A DNA stretch of 64,000 nt from Bacillota bacterium (GCA_021768085.1 JAETOJ010000009.1:25100-89099), one strand, 5' to 3'. Counted from the stretch's first letter, positions 7,168 through 16,357 are shown. Notes: generated by a model not told the origin, from the sequence alone. Program-made: numbers and translations.

Positions 7168-8492
7168 TACAGTTATCCGATCATTTTGACTGTAAGCGCC
7201 TGCTGCGCTTCACCTTCCCCTCCATCATCATGATGGTGTTTACCTCCATCTATGGGGTGGTGGACGGTTTTTTCGTGTCCAACTACGCGGGCAAGACCCC
7301 CTTTGCGGCGGTAAACTTCATCATGCCTGTGCTGATCATTCTGGGCTGCGCTGGATTCATGCTGGGCACCGGCGGCGGTGCCCTTATCGCCAAGACCCTG
7401 GGGGAGGGAAGGCAGAGGAAGGCCAACGAGATCTTCTCCCTGATAGTGTGGGCTGGTGGGGTGCTCGGCGTGGCGCTGGCGGTGGCTGGGATCGCTCTGC
7501 TGCCCGCAGTGGCCTCTTTGCTGGGGGCGGAGGGCCAAATGCTGGAGGACTGCGTGACCTACGGGCGGATCATCCTGGCGGCGCTGCCCTTCTATGTCCT
7601 CCAGATGGAGTTCCAGTGCCTGTTCGCCACGGCGGAAAAGCCCAAGCTGGGCCTTGCCGTCACGGTGGCGGCGGGAATGACAAATATGGTGCTGGACGCC
7701 CTGTTTGTGGGGGCCTTCCGCTGGGGCGTGGTGGGCGCGGCGGCGGCTACCGCCTTCAGCCAGATGGTGGGCGGCATGATCCCGTTGATCTACTTTGGCC
7801 GGGAGAACTCCAGCCTGCTGCGGCTGACCCGGTGCAGCTTTGACGGGCGGGCGCTGCTGGCCGCCTGCTCCAACGGGGCCTCCGAGCTGATGAGCAATAT
7901 CTCCATGTCGGTGGTATCCATGCTCTACAACGGCCAGCTCATGGTCAAGGCGGGGGAGGACGGCGTGGCCGCCTACGGGGTGCTGATGTATGTGAGCATG
8001 ATTTTCCAGGCCATCTTCATCGGCTATGCCGTGGGGACGGCCCCGGTGGTGGGCTACCACTACGGCGCGGGCAACCAGGGAGAGCTGAAGGGGCTGCTGC
8101 GGCGCAGCGCCGCCCTTATCGGCTGCTTCTCCGCGGCCATGTGTCTGGCGGGGGAAACGCTGGGGAGACCCTTGTCGGTGATCTTCGTGGGCTATGACCG
8201 GTCGCTGCTGGACATGACAGCCCACGCCTTCGCCATCTTCTCCGTGTCCTTCCTGTTCTCCGGCTTCGCTATCTTTGGCTCCTCCTTCTTCACAGCCCTG
8301 AACGACGGGCTCACCTCGGCGCTGATCTCCTTTTTGCGCACGCTGGTGTTCCAGTGCGCGGCGGTGATTATCTTCCCCGTGTTCTGGGGGCTGGACGGGA
8401 TCTGGTGGTCTATTGTGGCGGCGGAGGTGATGGCGGTGGCGGTGACGCTGGCTTTTCTGGCGGCCAAGCGCAAGCGGTACGGATACGCGTAA
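7164..8492 (+). CDS. MATE family multidrug/toxin efflux transporter
   Basis: The product is 442 aa with twelve predicted membrane helices in two homologous halves. The first half starts with LLRFTFPSIIMMVFTSIYGVVDGFFVSN and the second contains GASELMSNISMSVVSMLYN, as in NorM/DinF-type carriers. It exports drugs or metabolites using a Na+ or H+ gradient. It is co-transcribed with marR through a 4-bp overlap, which points to substrate-inducible export. Confidence 0.9.
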   Translation: MIQLSDHFDCKRLLRFTFPSIIMMVFTSIYGVVDGFFVSNYAGKTPFAAVNFIMPVLIILGCAGFMLGTGGGALIAKTLGEGRQRKANEIFSLIVWAGGVLGVALAVAGIALLPAVASLLGAEGQMLEDCVTYGRIILAALPFYVLQMEFQCLFATAEKPKLGLAVTVAAGMTNMVLDALFVGAFRWGVVGAAAATAFSQMVGGMIPLIYFGRENSSLLRLTRCSFDGRALLAACSNGASELMSNISMSVVSMLYNGQLMVKAGEDGVAAYGVLMYVSMIFQAIFIGYAVGTAPVVGYHYGAGNQGELKGLLRRSAALIGCFSAAMCLAGETLGRPLSVIFVGYDRSLLDMTAHAFAIFSVSFLFSGFAIFGSSFFTALNDGLTSALISFLRTLVFQCAAVIIFPVFWGLDGIWWSIVAAEVMAVAVTLAFLAAKRKRYGYA

Positions 8493-8524
8493 AAAACGGG
8501 CGGCAGGAAAAACCTGCCGCCCGT
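8491..8524 (-). terminator. Terminator shared by convergent genes
   Basis: A 12-bp stem (ACGGGCGGCAGG / CCTGCCGCCCGT) with a five-base loop is followed on the minus strand by TTTTTT. It sits between the converging MATE and dehydrogenase genes. Confidence 0.85.
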
Positions 8525-8540
8525 CTGTCTATGGATGTGC

Positions 8541-9815
8541 TCAGAAGTCCGCCAGGGTGATGGTTCGGCCCCCGTCCAGCCGGGACGCCTCCGCGGCCAG
8601 GGCCATCACGTGGCTCTCCACCGAGGCGTCGATGCCGGTGAGGCTCTGGGCACCGCCCTCCGCCATCAGTTTGCAGAAGGCCGCCATCAGACCGAAGTCG
8701 CCGCCGCCGTGGCCGGAATAGGCGCCGCTTTCCTCCCGCAGGTCAATGACCTCCTCCGGCCGGCCGAACCGGCGCAGGTGGAGGGTGTTTTCCTCCATGT
8801 CCCCCTCGATCTCTCCCTGGGTGCCGGTGACCTTGATGGTGCGGTGGCAGTCCTGGGTAAAGGCGGTCATGGTGAAAGTGGCGTGGATGTGGTTGGCAAA
8901 CTCCAGGTTCACCGTCTGGTGATCCACCACGTTGTTGTCACAGTGGAACACGCACCGGCCATAGGGTCCCGTGCGCAGGGCGGCCATAATTTTGTCCTCG
9001 TCCGGATTGCTGGCCAGCACGCCGCAGGGCCAGCCCGCCCCCCGGCCCCGTATGCCGGTGCGGGGGTCGGTGATGTAGATCTTCTCCGCATCGTAGGGGC
9101 AGCCCTCCTTGCAGGCGCAGCCGTCCAGGCACCGTAGGGCCGCCCCCTCCGGGGCGTTTTCCGCCTTGAAGTAGTCCAGGGAGCCGAAGCTCTGCACCCG
9201 CAGGCAGGGCTCCCCTGCCAGCCAGCGGAGTATGTCCATGTCGTGGCAACTCTTTTGCAGGATCATGGGGCTGGTTTCGTGGTCATTGCGCCAGTTGCCC
9301 CGGACGAAGCTGTGGGCCTGGTGCCAGTAGGCCACGTGCTCGATGGCGTCGATGGTTTCCACCTTGCCGATCTCTCCCCGGGAGAGGAGATCCTTCAGGG
9401 CGGCATAGAACCGGGTGTACCGCAGCACATGACACACCACCACCGTTTTGCCCGTCTCGTGGGCCTTGGCCTGTAGGGCGCGGCAGTCCTCCAGATCGGG
9501 GGAGATGGGCTTTTCCAGCAGGACGTGATAGCCCTTGTCCAAAGCGGCCAGGGCGGCGCGGACGTGCTGCCGGTCCTGGGTGGCCACAATCATCACATCG
9601 GCCAGTTTGGGCTGGGCCAGCAGGGCGTCGTCAGAGGGGAAGCAGCGATTCTCTGGCACGCCGAACCGCTCCCGCAGCAGGGCCAGGCGCTCCGGGCGGA
9701 CGTCCGCCCCGGCGACGATCTGCATCTCCTCCGGGTGATCCTCCTGGTAGGGGGCATAGGCCTCCAGCCCTCGGGCCCCGCAGCCGCAGATGGCAAAAGT
9801 AATAGGCTTTGACAT
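8541..9815 (-). CDS. Gfo/Idh/MocA family oxidoreductase
   Basis: The product is 424 aa with an N-terminal Rossmann fold (FAICGCGARG, the GxGxxG dinucleotide site) and the family's EKP motif in HVLLEKPISPD. The C-terminal half is the substrate-binding alpha/beta domain. A Cys-rich stretch near the middle (CLDGCACKEGCPYDAEKIY) is seen in some sugar-acting members. It likely oxidises or reduces a sugar or cyclitol with NAD(P)(H). The start at 9815 has AGGAGA upstream; a longer ATG start at 9899 would overlap the antiporter gene and is rejected. It follows the antiporter gene by 61 bp on the same strand. Confidence 0.85.
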   Translation of the reverse strand: MSKPITFAICGCGARGLEAYAPYQEDHPEEMQIVAGADVRPERLALLRERFGVPENRCFPSDDALLAQPKLADVMIVATQDRQHVRAALAALDKGYHVLLEKPISPDLEDCRALQAKAHETGKTVVVCHVLRYTRFYAALKDLLSRGEIGKVETIDAIEHVAYWHQAHSFVRGNWRNDHETSPMILQKSCHDMDILRWLAGEPCLRVQSFGSLDYFKAENAPEGAALRCLDGCACKEGCPYDAEKIYITDPRTGIRGRGAGWPCGVLASNPDEDKIMAALRTGPYGRCVFHCDNNVVDHQTVNLEFANHIHATFTMTAFTQDCHRTIKVTGTQGEIEGDMEENTLHLRRFGRPEEVIDLREESGAYSGHGGGDFGLMAAFCKLMAEGGAQSLTGIDASVESHVMALAAEASRLDGGRTITLADF

Positions 9816-9876
9816 GGTGCGATCTCTCCTTATCATTGAATGGCCGCCCTCCCGGAGGAAGGCGGCATTGGAACCA

Positions 9877-10845
9877 CTAAAGAGTGAACTGCACTGCACA
9901 GAAGGCGGCGTAGATGGCCAGCAGCACCAGACCCTGGATCCGGCTCAGCTTCCCCCTGCGCAGGGCGGGGAGGGTGAGCAGCGCCATGACCAGGAACATG
10001 ACGGGCAGATCCAGCACCAGGGAGGCGTTATAGCCGGCGATCTGGGCGCTCTGGGGAATGGGGAAGGGGGCCAGGGTTACCGACACCCCGGACACCAGCA
10101 CCAGATTGAACAGGTTGGCCCCAATGACGTTGCCCAGGGACAGGGCCCCGTGGCCCTTGACCAGGGAGGTGATGGCGGTGACCAGCTCGGGCAGGGAGGT
10201 GCCCAGGGCCACGAAGGTGAGGGCGATGACCGACTCGGGCACGCCCAGAGCCTGGGCGATGAGGGTGCCGTTGTCCACCAGCAGATTGGCCCCCACCGCG
10301 ATCAGCACGGCCCCGGCCACCAGCAGGACGATGTCCTTCAGGGTGGAGCCACCTTCTTCCTGGATGGGCTCCCCATGGGGGGCGGGGGAGGGGTGGGCCT
10401 TCATCTGCCACACGGTGGCAATCATGTAGACCACAAACAGAGCCAGCAGGCAGAAACCCGCGACCTGGGTGAACTGGCCGGTGGTGTAGGCGATGCCGGC
10501 GTACAGCGCCGCCGCCGTGAAGAAGAAGGCCACCGGCAGGCGCAGGGACTTGAGATCTACCTTCCCGGGACGGATGGCCACGGTGAGGGCGGCGATGAGG
10601 GCGGTGTTGCAGATCACCGAGCCGATGGCGTTACCGTAGGCGATCTCGCCATGGCCGGACAGGGCGGAGGTGGTGGACACCATCACCTCCGGCAGGGTGG
10701 TGCCAATGGACACCACCGTGGCACCGATGAGCAGCTCGGGCAGATGGAAGCGGCGGGCGATGCCAGTGGCGCCGTCCACAAACCAGTCGCCGCCCTTGAT
10801 CAGAAAGACCAAACCGACGGCGAACAGCAGAACCGGGATTAGCAT
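9877..10845 (-). CDS. Calcium/sodium antiporter (YrbG-like CaCA family)
   Basis: The product is 322 aa with ten or so membrane helices in two inverted repeats. The alpha-1 repeat reads VSIGTTLPEVMVS with GNAIGSVICN, and the alpha-2 repeat reads VALGTSLPELVTAI with GNVIGANLFN. The conserved Glu in each repeat forms the cation site. It exchanges Ca2+ for Na+ or H+ across the cytoplasmic membrane. It is upstream of the dehydrogenase gene and driven by a promoter with a palindrome in its spacer. Confidence 0.9.
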   Translation of the reverse strand: MLIPVLLFAVGLVFLIKGGDWFVDGATGIARRFHLPELLIGATVVSIGTTLPEVMVSTTSALSGHGEIAYGNAIGSVICNTALIAALTVAIRPGKVDLKSLRLPVAFFFTAAALYAGIAYTTGQFTQVAGFCLLALFVVYMIATVWQMKAHPSPAPHGEPIQEEGGSTLKDIVLLVAGAVLIAVGANLLVDNGTLIAQALGVPESVIALTFVALGTSLPELVTAITSLVKGHGALSLGNVIGANLFNLVLVSGVSVTLAPFPIPQSAQIAGYNASLVLDLPVMFLVMALLTLPALRRGKLSRIQGLVLLAIYAAFCAVQFTL

Positions 10846-10912
10846 TGCGGAAAACCTCCTGCGGGCCGGAGCCCATGTAAAGACGTTGGGACGAAGCCTG
10901 AGCGTCAGCTAT

Positions 10913-10941
10913 AGCGTACCCCAAAGTTTGGGGCTTGTCAA
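10913..10941 (-). promoter_or_regulatory. Promoter of the antiporter operon with a palindromic spacer
   Basis: On the minus strand, TTGACA (10936-10941) and TACGCT (10913-10918) are 17 bp apart. The spacer holds the palindrome CCCCAAAGTTTGGGG (10919-10933), with 7-bp arms around a single base, placed where a repressor would block RNA polymerase. The 67-base leader to the start codon was not recognised as a known riboswitch. Confidence 0.65.
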
Positions 10942-11051
10942 TGACCTTCCAGGATCTTTCCCAAAAACTTCCCAGAGGGGCGTTGCCAGCAGGCGAATTC
11001 TGTGTTAAAATAGAGAAACTGACCAAACTGATGGAGGAAGAAGGAGACGGG

Positions 11052-11684
11052 ATGGACACGGTGATTCAAAAGTTCCGCACTGCCCTGGGCGGCTTCAACC
11101 GCCGGGATGTGCAGGAGTATCTCGAGCAGACCGCCGCCGCCCACCGGCAGGAGCTGGCCCAGCTCCAGGAGCGGCTGGAGCAGGCGGAGGGGCGCAACGC
11201 GGAGCTGGAGGCCGCCCTGTCCGGTGCGGAGAGCGAAAAGAGCGGCGCGGCGGCGGAGGAGGCCAAGGTGCGGGCCTCGCTGGAGACGTCCACCCGGACG
11301 CTGTCCAAGCTGCGGGGGGAGCTGTCCCAGACCGAATCCAAGCTAATGGTGGCCAAAAAGGAGCTGGAGCGGCTTCAGACCCAGGTGGGCACCCTGGAGC
11401 CCATGGCGGCCAGCTATGCCAAGCTGAAGGATCGGGTGGCCACGGTGGAGCTGGACGCCCACCGCAAGGCTCAGGATACGGTAGATGAGGCCCAGGCGGA
11501 GGCAGAACGGATCCGGGCGGACACCCAACTCTGGCTGGACGGCGTGTTGGAACAGTACGGCAAGCTGCGCCGGGGGATGGACGCCCTGCTGGAACAGGCC
11601 CATGCCCTGGGCCGGGCGGCGGAGCAGGTGGGCAAGCTGGACGAGACGGCCCGGGCCCTTCAGGAACAGTACCGACAGGATTGA
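11052..11684 (+). CDS. DivIVA-like coiled-coil protein
   Basis: The product is 210 aa. The N-terminal segment FRTALGGFNRRDVQEYLEQ matches the short DivIVA-type domain found in Firmicute division/pole proteins. The rest is a long coiled coil rich in Glu, Ala, Leu and Arg. The chosen start at 11052 follows AAGGAGAC; an in-frame ATG at 11031 is possible. It probably binds curved membrane or organises a cytoskeletal or division site; which one cannot be told from sequence. Confidence 0.7.
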   Translation: MDTVIQKFRTALGGFNRRDVQEYLEQTAAAHRQELAQLQERLEQAEGRNAELEAALSGAESEKSGAAAEEAKVRASLETSTRTLSKLRGELSQTESKLMVAKKELERLQTQVGTLEPMAASYAKLKDRVATVELDAHRKAQDTVDEAQAEAERIRADTQLWLDGVLEQYGKLRRGMDALLEQAHALGRAAEQVGKLDETARALQEQYRQD

Positions 11685-11702
11685 AACTTTTGGATGAAAA
11701 AG

Positions 11703-11816
11703 CCCAGCGTGGCGAAAAAGTTTTTTCGCCACGCTGGGTGCGGATTTTTGGAACAAAGGCCGTTCCAAAAATCCGTTGATTAAACGTGAAAGACACCCCT
11801 CCTGGGTTTCTTTCAC
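11703..11816. repeat. Three consecutive near-perfect inverted repeats
   Basis: Hairpin 1 has 17-bp arms starting CCCAGCGTGGCGAAAAA (11703-11719 with 11722-11738). Hairpin 2 has 14-bp arms CGGATTTTTGGAAC (11741-11754 with 11762-11775). Hairpin 3 has 13-bp arms GTGAAAGACACCC (11786-11798 with 11804-11816, one mismatch). Each has unrelated arms and none has a trailing T-tract. They fill the gap between the DivIVA-like gene and the next gene. Confidence 0.85.
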
Positions 11817-11973
11817 ACTATCTTCCTTCCCGAGATCGGAGCTGAAGTGGTTTTCCCGACAGTCTCGACCCTCGCTTTCTGTGGGAAGCGGGGGCTTTTT
11901 GCGGATTCGCTGTTTTTGGGGTTCACAAACCGGGGGTGTCCGGGTATGCTGAAGCCAGAAGGGGGGCCAGAGG

Positions 11974-12687
11974 ATGGATCAGGTAAAAATCGGGGCCTTC
12001 ATCGCCCAGCTGCGCCGGGAGAGGGACTGGACGCAGGAGGAGCTGGGGGAGCGGCTGGGGGTGACCAACAAGACCGTCTCCCGCTGGGAGAACGGGAACT
12101 ATATGCCCGGCATTGAGCTGCTGGCTTTGATGGGGAGGGAATTTGACGTGAGCCTGAACGAGCTGCTGGAGGGCCGGCGGCTGGACAATGAGGCGGAGTT
12201 CCGGGCGGCGGCGGACAAAAACCTGGCCTCGGCTATGGAGAGCCGCCTGGACAGGTTCTGGAAGTGGATGGAGCGGTATGGGGCCTATGCGGCGGTGATA
12301 TTCCTGCTGTGCTGTATCATCGGGGTGTTGTCGGCTGTGCTGTATTATAATCGGATCGCTTACCCCTATGACGCCCTCCCGGTTGGCACATGGGGTACGG
12401 CATACACGCATTTTGCGGATGACCTCACTAAATATGGGGAGTATATTGTGCTGGACAGGGATGGGCGGTACTACCGTTACCGCCAGTTTGAGCCGCTGGA
12501 ACAGGGCCTCTGGGAAGCCTGGGATCCGAGCATCATCCGGGTGACTGTGGGGGGTAAGCACCGGGATGTGGTAATCAAGAGATCCATACTGTATGCATCC
12601 AATGAGGAAGGGGTACTGGAGGAGTTCAGGAGGCTGTCCGACGTGCCCAGCTTTATCAATGTATCACCTGAAGAATTTGAGAAATAA
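11974..12687 (+). CDS. Membrane-anchored XRE-family transcriptional regulator
   Basis: The product is 237 aa. An N-terminal XRE helix-turn-helix (WTQEELGERLGVTNKTVSRWENG, residues about 18-40) is followed by one membrane helix (about residues 105-125) and a C-terminal domain of about 110 aa outside the membrane with no recognised family. The layout suggests a one-component sensor that reads an envelope signal and binds DNA directly. No partner gene is obvious. Confidence 0.8.
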   Translation: MDQVKIGAFIAQLRRERDWTQEELGERLGVTNKTVSRWENGNYMPGIELLALMGREFDVSLNELLEGRRLDNEAEFRAAADKNLASAMESRLDRFWKWMERYGAYAAVIFLLCCIIGVLSAVLYYNRIAYPYDALPVGTWGTAYTHFADDLTKYGEYIVLDRDGRYYRYRQFEPLEQGLWEAWDPSIIRVTVGGKHRDVVIKRSILYASNEEGVLEEFRRLSDVPSFINVSPEEFEK

Positions 12688-12691
12688 GCGC

Positions 12692-12720
12692 AGCCCGCCC
12701 CGATTTCCGGGACGGGCTGT
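12692..12720 (+). terminator. Terminator after the XRE regulator
   Basis: An imperfect stem of AGCCCGCCCCG with CCGGGACGGGCT is followed by GTCTGTCT. Confidence 0.6.
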
Positions 12721-12818
12721 CTGTCTGAAAAAAACGCTTCCCTTACGCAACCGTTCCGTCACCGGGCGCAAAACTTCCGGTTCGCACCACAATGGTAGCG
12801 CCTTCAAGCTCTTTTTCG

Positions 12819-12846
12819 GTTCCTTTTTCTCTCGAGAAAAAGGAAC
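12819..12846 (-). terminator. Hairpin terminator of the ppk1-pfk operon
   Basis: Perfect 13-bp arms (GTTCCTTTTTCTC / GAGAAAAAGGAAC) with a 2-base loop abut the pfk stop codon directly. A further A/T-rich stretch follows on the minus strand. Confidence 0.7.
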
Positions 12847-13932
12847 TCAGTCGTCGCCGAAGCTGATGCCAAGCAGGCGGGCCTCGGCGATGATGTCGGA
12901 CTTGGGATCGATGGTTTTGAGCTTGCCCGCCACCTCCTTCAGGGGGACGGAGGTGATGACGTGATCCTGAATGGCCACCATGTTGCCGTACTCCTCCTTG
13001 GAGATCATCAGGGCCGCGGTGGTGCCCAGCCGGGAGGAGAGCACCCGGTCGTAGGCGCAGGGGGTGCCGCCCCGCTGCATATGGCCGGGGACGGTGACCC
13101 GTACCTCCTTGCCGGTCTTTTTCAGGATCTTGTCCGCGATGGCGTAGGACACGGAGGGGTATTTCTCCAGCAACTCCGCCAGGTGCTGCTTGTACTCCTT
13201 CTTGGGCATCTCCGATTCTTTTTTGGACATGGCGCCCTCCGCCACCGCCAGGATGGTGAAGCCATTGCCGGAGGCGGCCCGCTGCTTGATCTTGGCGACT
13301 ACGGAGTCGATGTTGTAGGGGATCTCAGGGATGAGGATGATGTCCGCGCCGCCAGCAATGCCGGCATTCAGCGTCAGCCAGCCCGCCTTGTGGCCCATGA
13401 TCTCCACCATGAACACCCGGTTGTGGGAGGCGGCGGTGGTGTGGATGCAGTCGATGACCTCGGTGGCCAGGGAGATGGCGGACTGGAAGCCGAAGGTGGT
13501 GTCCGTACCCCACAGGTCATTGTCGATGGTTTTGGGCAGGCCGATGATATTCAGCCCCTCCTCGCTGAGCAGGTTGGCGGTCTTTTGGCTGCCGTTGCCG
13601 CCCAGAATCACCAGGCAGTCCAGCCGCAGGCGGCGGTAGGTGTACTTCATGGCCTCCACCTTGTCCAGGCCGTTCTCGTCGGGCACCCGCATCAGCTTGA
13701 AGGGCTGACGGCTGGAGCCCAGGATGGTGCCGCCCCGGGTGAGCAGGCCGGTGAAGTCGATGGGGGACAGCTTCCGGTACTCCTCGTACATCAGGCCCTT
13801 GTAGCCGTCGATGAAGCCGATGATCTCCACCTCGTTGCCGTAGATGTTATAGAGCCCCTTGGCCACGCCGCGCATGGTGGCGTTGAGCGCCTGACAGTCG
13901 CCGCCGCTGGTGAGCATTCCGATTCGTTTCAT
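12847..13932 (-). CDS. pfkA: 6-phosphofructokinase family protein
   Basis: The product is 361 aa. It phosphorylates fructose 6-phosphate in glycolysis. N-terminal GMLTSGGDCQALNA and SSRQPF contribute to the phosphoryl-donor site, PKTIDND (residues 133-139) holds the catalytic Asp137, and the C-terminal PGHMQRGGTPCAYDR is the substrate-site motif. The donor-site motif is GGNGS (111-115) where most ATP enzymes have GGDGS, and Lys134 replaces the Gly of E. coli PfkA. Lys at that place is typical of pyrophosphate-dependent enzymes, while Gly114 is typical of ATP-dependent ones, so the donor is uncertain. It follows ppk1 by 57 bp. Confidence 0.85.
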   Translation of the reverse strand: MKRIGMLTSGGDCQALNATMRGVAKGLYNIYGNEVEIIGFIDGYKGLMYEEYRKLSPIDFTGLLTRGGTILGSSRQPFKLMRVPDENGLDKVEAMKYTYRRLRLDCLVILGGNGSQKTANLLSEEGLNIIGLPKTIDNDLWGTDTTFGFQSAISLATEVIDCIHTTAASHNRVFMVEIMGHKAGWLTLNAGIAGGADIILIPEIPYNIDSVVAKIKQRAASGNGFTILAVAEGAMSKKESEMPKKEYKQHLAELLEKYPSVSYAIADKILKKTGKEVRVTVPGHMQRGGTPCAYDRVLSSRLGTTAALMISKEEYGNMVAIQDHVITSVPLKEVAGKLKTIDPKSDIIAEARLLGISFGDD

Positions 13933-13989
13933 GACATTGCTTCCTTTCCATGGTTATTATCTGCGTTTTCGCAGGGAGAACCGCGTGGA

Positions 13990-16266
13990 TCAGTCTCGCC
14001 CAAAGAGCCGGCTCAGTAGGCCGCTCCGACGGCCCTGCACCTTGACGGCGGGCCGGGGCTGGGCGGGGTGGGTTGGTATGGGCTTGGGCGCCGGAACCCG
14101 GGATGAGGTAGAGGGTGCAGGTGGTTTTCGCTCCGGCCGCTCCGCGGGTTCGGGGGCGGGGGAAGGTGCCGGGGGTAGCCCGGATAGGGCCCAGGCCCCG
14201 GAGCCGGCCTGATCGCAGAAATGCTCCTGGGAGTTGAAGGGCTCCCCCTGGGCCCGGACGTAGGTTCCGTCGGGCTGCTGTATGCGGCCCTTGGCGGTGT
14301 CCCGCAGCTCGTCGGCAAACATCTGCTCCAGATGGGCCCTGAGAGCGGGATCCTCCACCGGTGCGGCCACCTCCACCCGGCGGGTGGTGTTGCGGGTCAT
14401 GAAGTCGGCGGAGGAGATGTAGAGCTTCCGCCTGTCCCCCACACCGAAGATATAGATCCGGGCGTGTTCCAGATAGCGGCCTACGATGCTCACCACCCGG
14501 ATGTTGTCCGTCAGCCCGGGGACGCCGCCGGTGAGGCAGCAGATCCCCCGCACAATCAGATCGATCTTCACCCCCGCCTGGGAGGCGGCGATGAGCTTGT
14601 CAATGAGCTGTTTGTCGGTGAGACCGTTGAGCTTGAAGCCCAGGTAGGCGGGCTCTCCTGCCGCGGCCCGCTCCATCTCACCGTCGATGCAGGCCATCAC
14701 CTTGGTACGCAGGCAGGCGGGGGCCACCATCAGCTTCTGGCTCTCCTCCAACACCTCGCCCATGGACAGAGCGTTGAACACCTGGGCAGCGTCGGCACCG
14801 ATGACGGGATCGGCGGTCATCAGCGCGTAATCAGTGTAAAGCCGGACGGTGTCCTCGTTGTAGTTGCCTGTGCCCACCTGGGTGATATACTCCACCTGCT
14901 CCCCTCGCTTGCGGGTGATGAGCAGCAGCTTGGAGTGCACTTTCAGCCCGTCCAGACCGTAGATCACCCGACAGCCCGCCTGTTCCAGCACCCGAGACCA
15001 GCCGATGTTGTTCTCCTCGTCGAACCGGGCCCGGAGCTCCACCAGGGCCACCACTTCCTTGCCATTTTCGGCGGCGTCCACCAGGGCCTCCACCACCTTG
15101 CTGTTGTGGGCCACCCGGTACAGCGTCATCTTGATGGACACCACGTCCGGATCCTGCCCCGCCTCCTGGAGCAGCCGCAGCAGGGGCCGCACGCTCTCAT
15201 AGGGATAGCTCAGCATCAGATCATGGCGGCGGATCTGCTCTGTCATAGGGGCCTGCGGATCCACGTTGGGGGAGTTCTGGGGCACCCGGCGGGGATAGAA
15301 CAACTCCGTTTTGTCCCGGAGCAGATCCCGCACCGCGTTGAAAAAAGACAGATCCAGCGGGACACTGCTGGCGAACAGGTGCTTTTTGGACAGCCCCAGG
15401 CTGGCACACAATCCGTCCCGGATCCCGTCGGACAGTTTGCCCCGGTACTCCAGCTTCACCGGCTGAAGCCGCTTCCGGCGTCGGATCAGCTTCTCCATGC
15501 TCTTGCGGTACTCCTCCGCCGGGAGATCGTCCGCCTGATCGGAGGCGTCGTCCATGTCGATGTCCGCGCTGCGTACCAGCCGGATCAGCACCGTCCCCTC
15601 CACCTTATAGTGGACAAAGAGTTTGGGCAGGAAGCTGGCGATGAGCTCCTCTACCAGAATGAACTGCCCGCCCTCCCCGGGCAGGGGCACCAGCCGGCGC
15701 AGCACGCCCTCGCCGCAGGGGACAATGCCCATGCGCTCCCCGCCGTTCTTGGTTTTCAGAATGGCCACGGCGTAGATCTCCTTATTGCGCAGGAAGGGGA
15801 AGGGCTGCTTGCGTCCGATGATCTGGGGGGAGAGTAGGGGCAGGACGCTGGCGGTGAAATACTTCTCCAGGAAGGATTGGGCCTTGTCCGGCAGCAGGTC
15901 AAAGCGGCACAGCTCCACCCCTTGGGCGGCCAGCTCCCCCAGCAGACCCTTGCAGATTCGGTCGCGATCGGCCAGCAGCTGGCGGGTTCTGTCCAGCACA
16001 GCTGCGGTCTGCTGGGCGGAGGTCATCCCGGTCTTATTGTCCGTTACCCCCATGTGGAGGGTATCCAGCAGCATCCCCACCCGAACCATGTAGAACTCAT
16101 CCAAATTGCTCTGGAAGATGGCGGCGAAGTTTAGCCGCTCGCACAGGGGGTTGGCTGGATCCTCCGCCTCCTCCAGCACCCGGCGGTTGAACTGGAGCCA
16201 GGACAGTTCCCGGTTGACATAGCAGCTGGGCGCCTGGGCGGCGTCAGCCCGCGGTTGGTCGCTCAT
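13990..16266 (-). CDS. ppk1: Polyphosphate kinase 1
   Basis: The product is 758 aa from the ATG at 16266, which is preceded by AAAGGGAT; longer starts lack a ribosome site. N-terminal domain: YVNRELSWLQFNRRVLEEA and NLDEFYMVRVG. The two phospholipase-D-like catalytic domains include GLKVHSKLLLITRKRG and SSADFMTRNTTRRVEVA, where the His of the first carries the phosphate in this family. It makes inorganic polyphosphate reversibly from ATP. A proline-rich C-terminal tail of about 70 residues ending in RRSGLLSRLFGRD is an addition not usual for the family. It shares an operon with the phosphofructokinase gene. Confidence 0.92.
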   Translation of the reverse strand: MSDQPRADAAQAPSCYVNRELSWLQFNRRVLEEAEDPANPLCERLNFAAIFQSNLDEFYMVRVGMLLDTLHMGVTDNKTGMTSAQQTAAVLDRTRQLLADRDRICKGLLGELAAQGVELCRFDLLPDKAQSFLEKYFTASVLPLLSPQIIGRKQPFPFLRNKEIYAVAILKTKNGGERMGIVPCGEGVLRRLVPLPGEGGQFILVEELIASFLPKLFVHYKVEGTVLIRLVRSADIDMDDASDQADDLPAEEYRKSMEKLIRRRKRLQPVKLEYRGKLSDGIRDGLCASLGLSKKHLFASSVPLDLSFFNAVRDLLRDKTELFYPRRVPQNSPNVDPQAPMTEQIRRHDLMLSYPYESVRPLLRLLQEAGQDPDVVSIKMTLYRVAHNSKVVEALVDAAENGKEVVALVELRARFDEENNIGWSRVLEQAGCRVIYGLDGLKVHSKLLLITRKRGEQVEYITQVGTGNYNEDTVRLYTDYALMTADPVIGADAAQVFNALSMGEVLEESQKLMVAPACLRTKVMACIDGEMERAAAGEPAYLGFKLNGLTDKQLIDKLIAASQAGVKIDLIVRGICCLTGGVPGLTDNIRVVSIVGRYLEHARIYIFGVGDRRKLYISSADFMTRNTTRRVEVAAPVEDPALRAHLEQMFADELRDTAKGRIQQPDGTYVRAQGEPFNSQEHFCDQAGSGAWALSGLPPAPSPAPEPAERPERKPPAPSTSSRVPAPKPIPTHPAQPRPAVKVQGRRSGLLSRLFGRD

Positions 16267-16357
16267 ATGGATCACATCCCTTTCACCCATAAATGTACCA
16301 TTCTTTTTCCTGAGACGCAAGCTTTTTTTGGTGAGTTTTTCACAGTTCGGCCAGGGC

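Noticed and set aside
10846..10912. yybP-ykoY-type manganese riboswitch before the antiporter gene
   Set aside because: The leader is only about 67 bases and lacks the conserved internal loops of that class.
11703..11816. CRISPR array
   Set aside because: The three repeats are unrelated in sequence and there are no spacers or cas genes.
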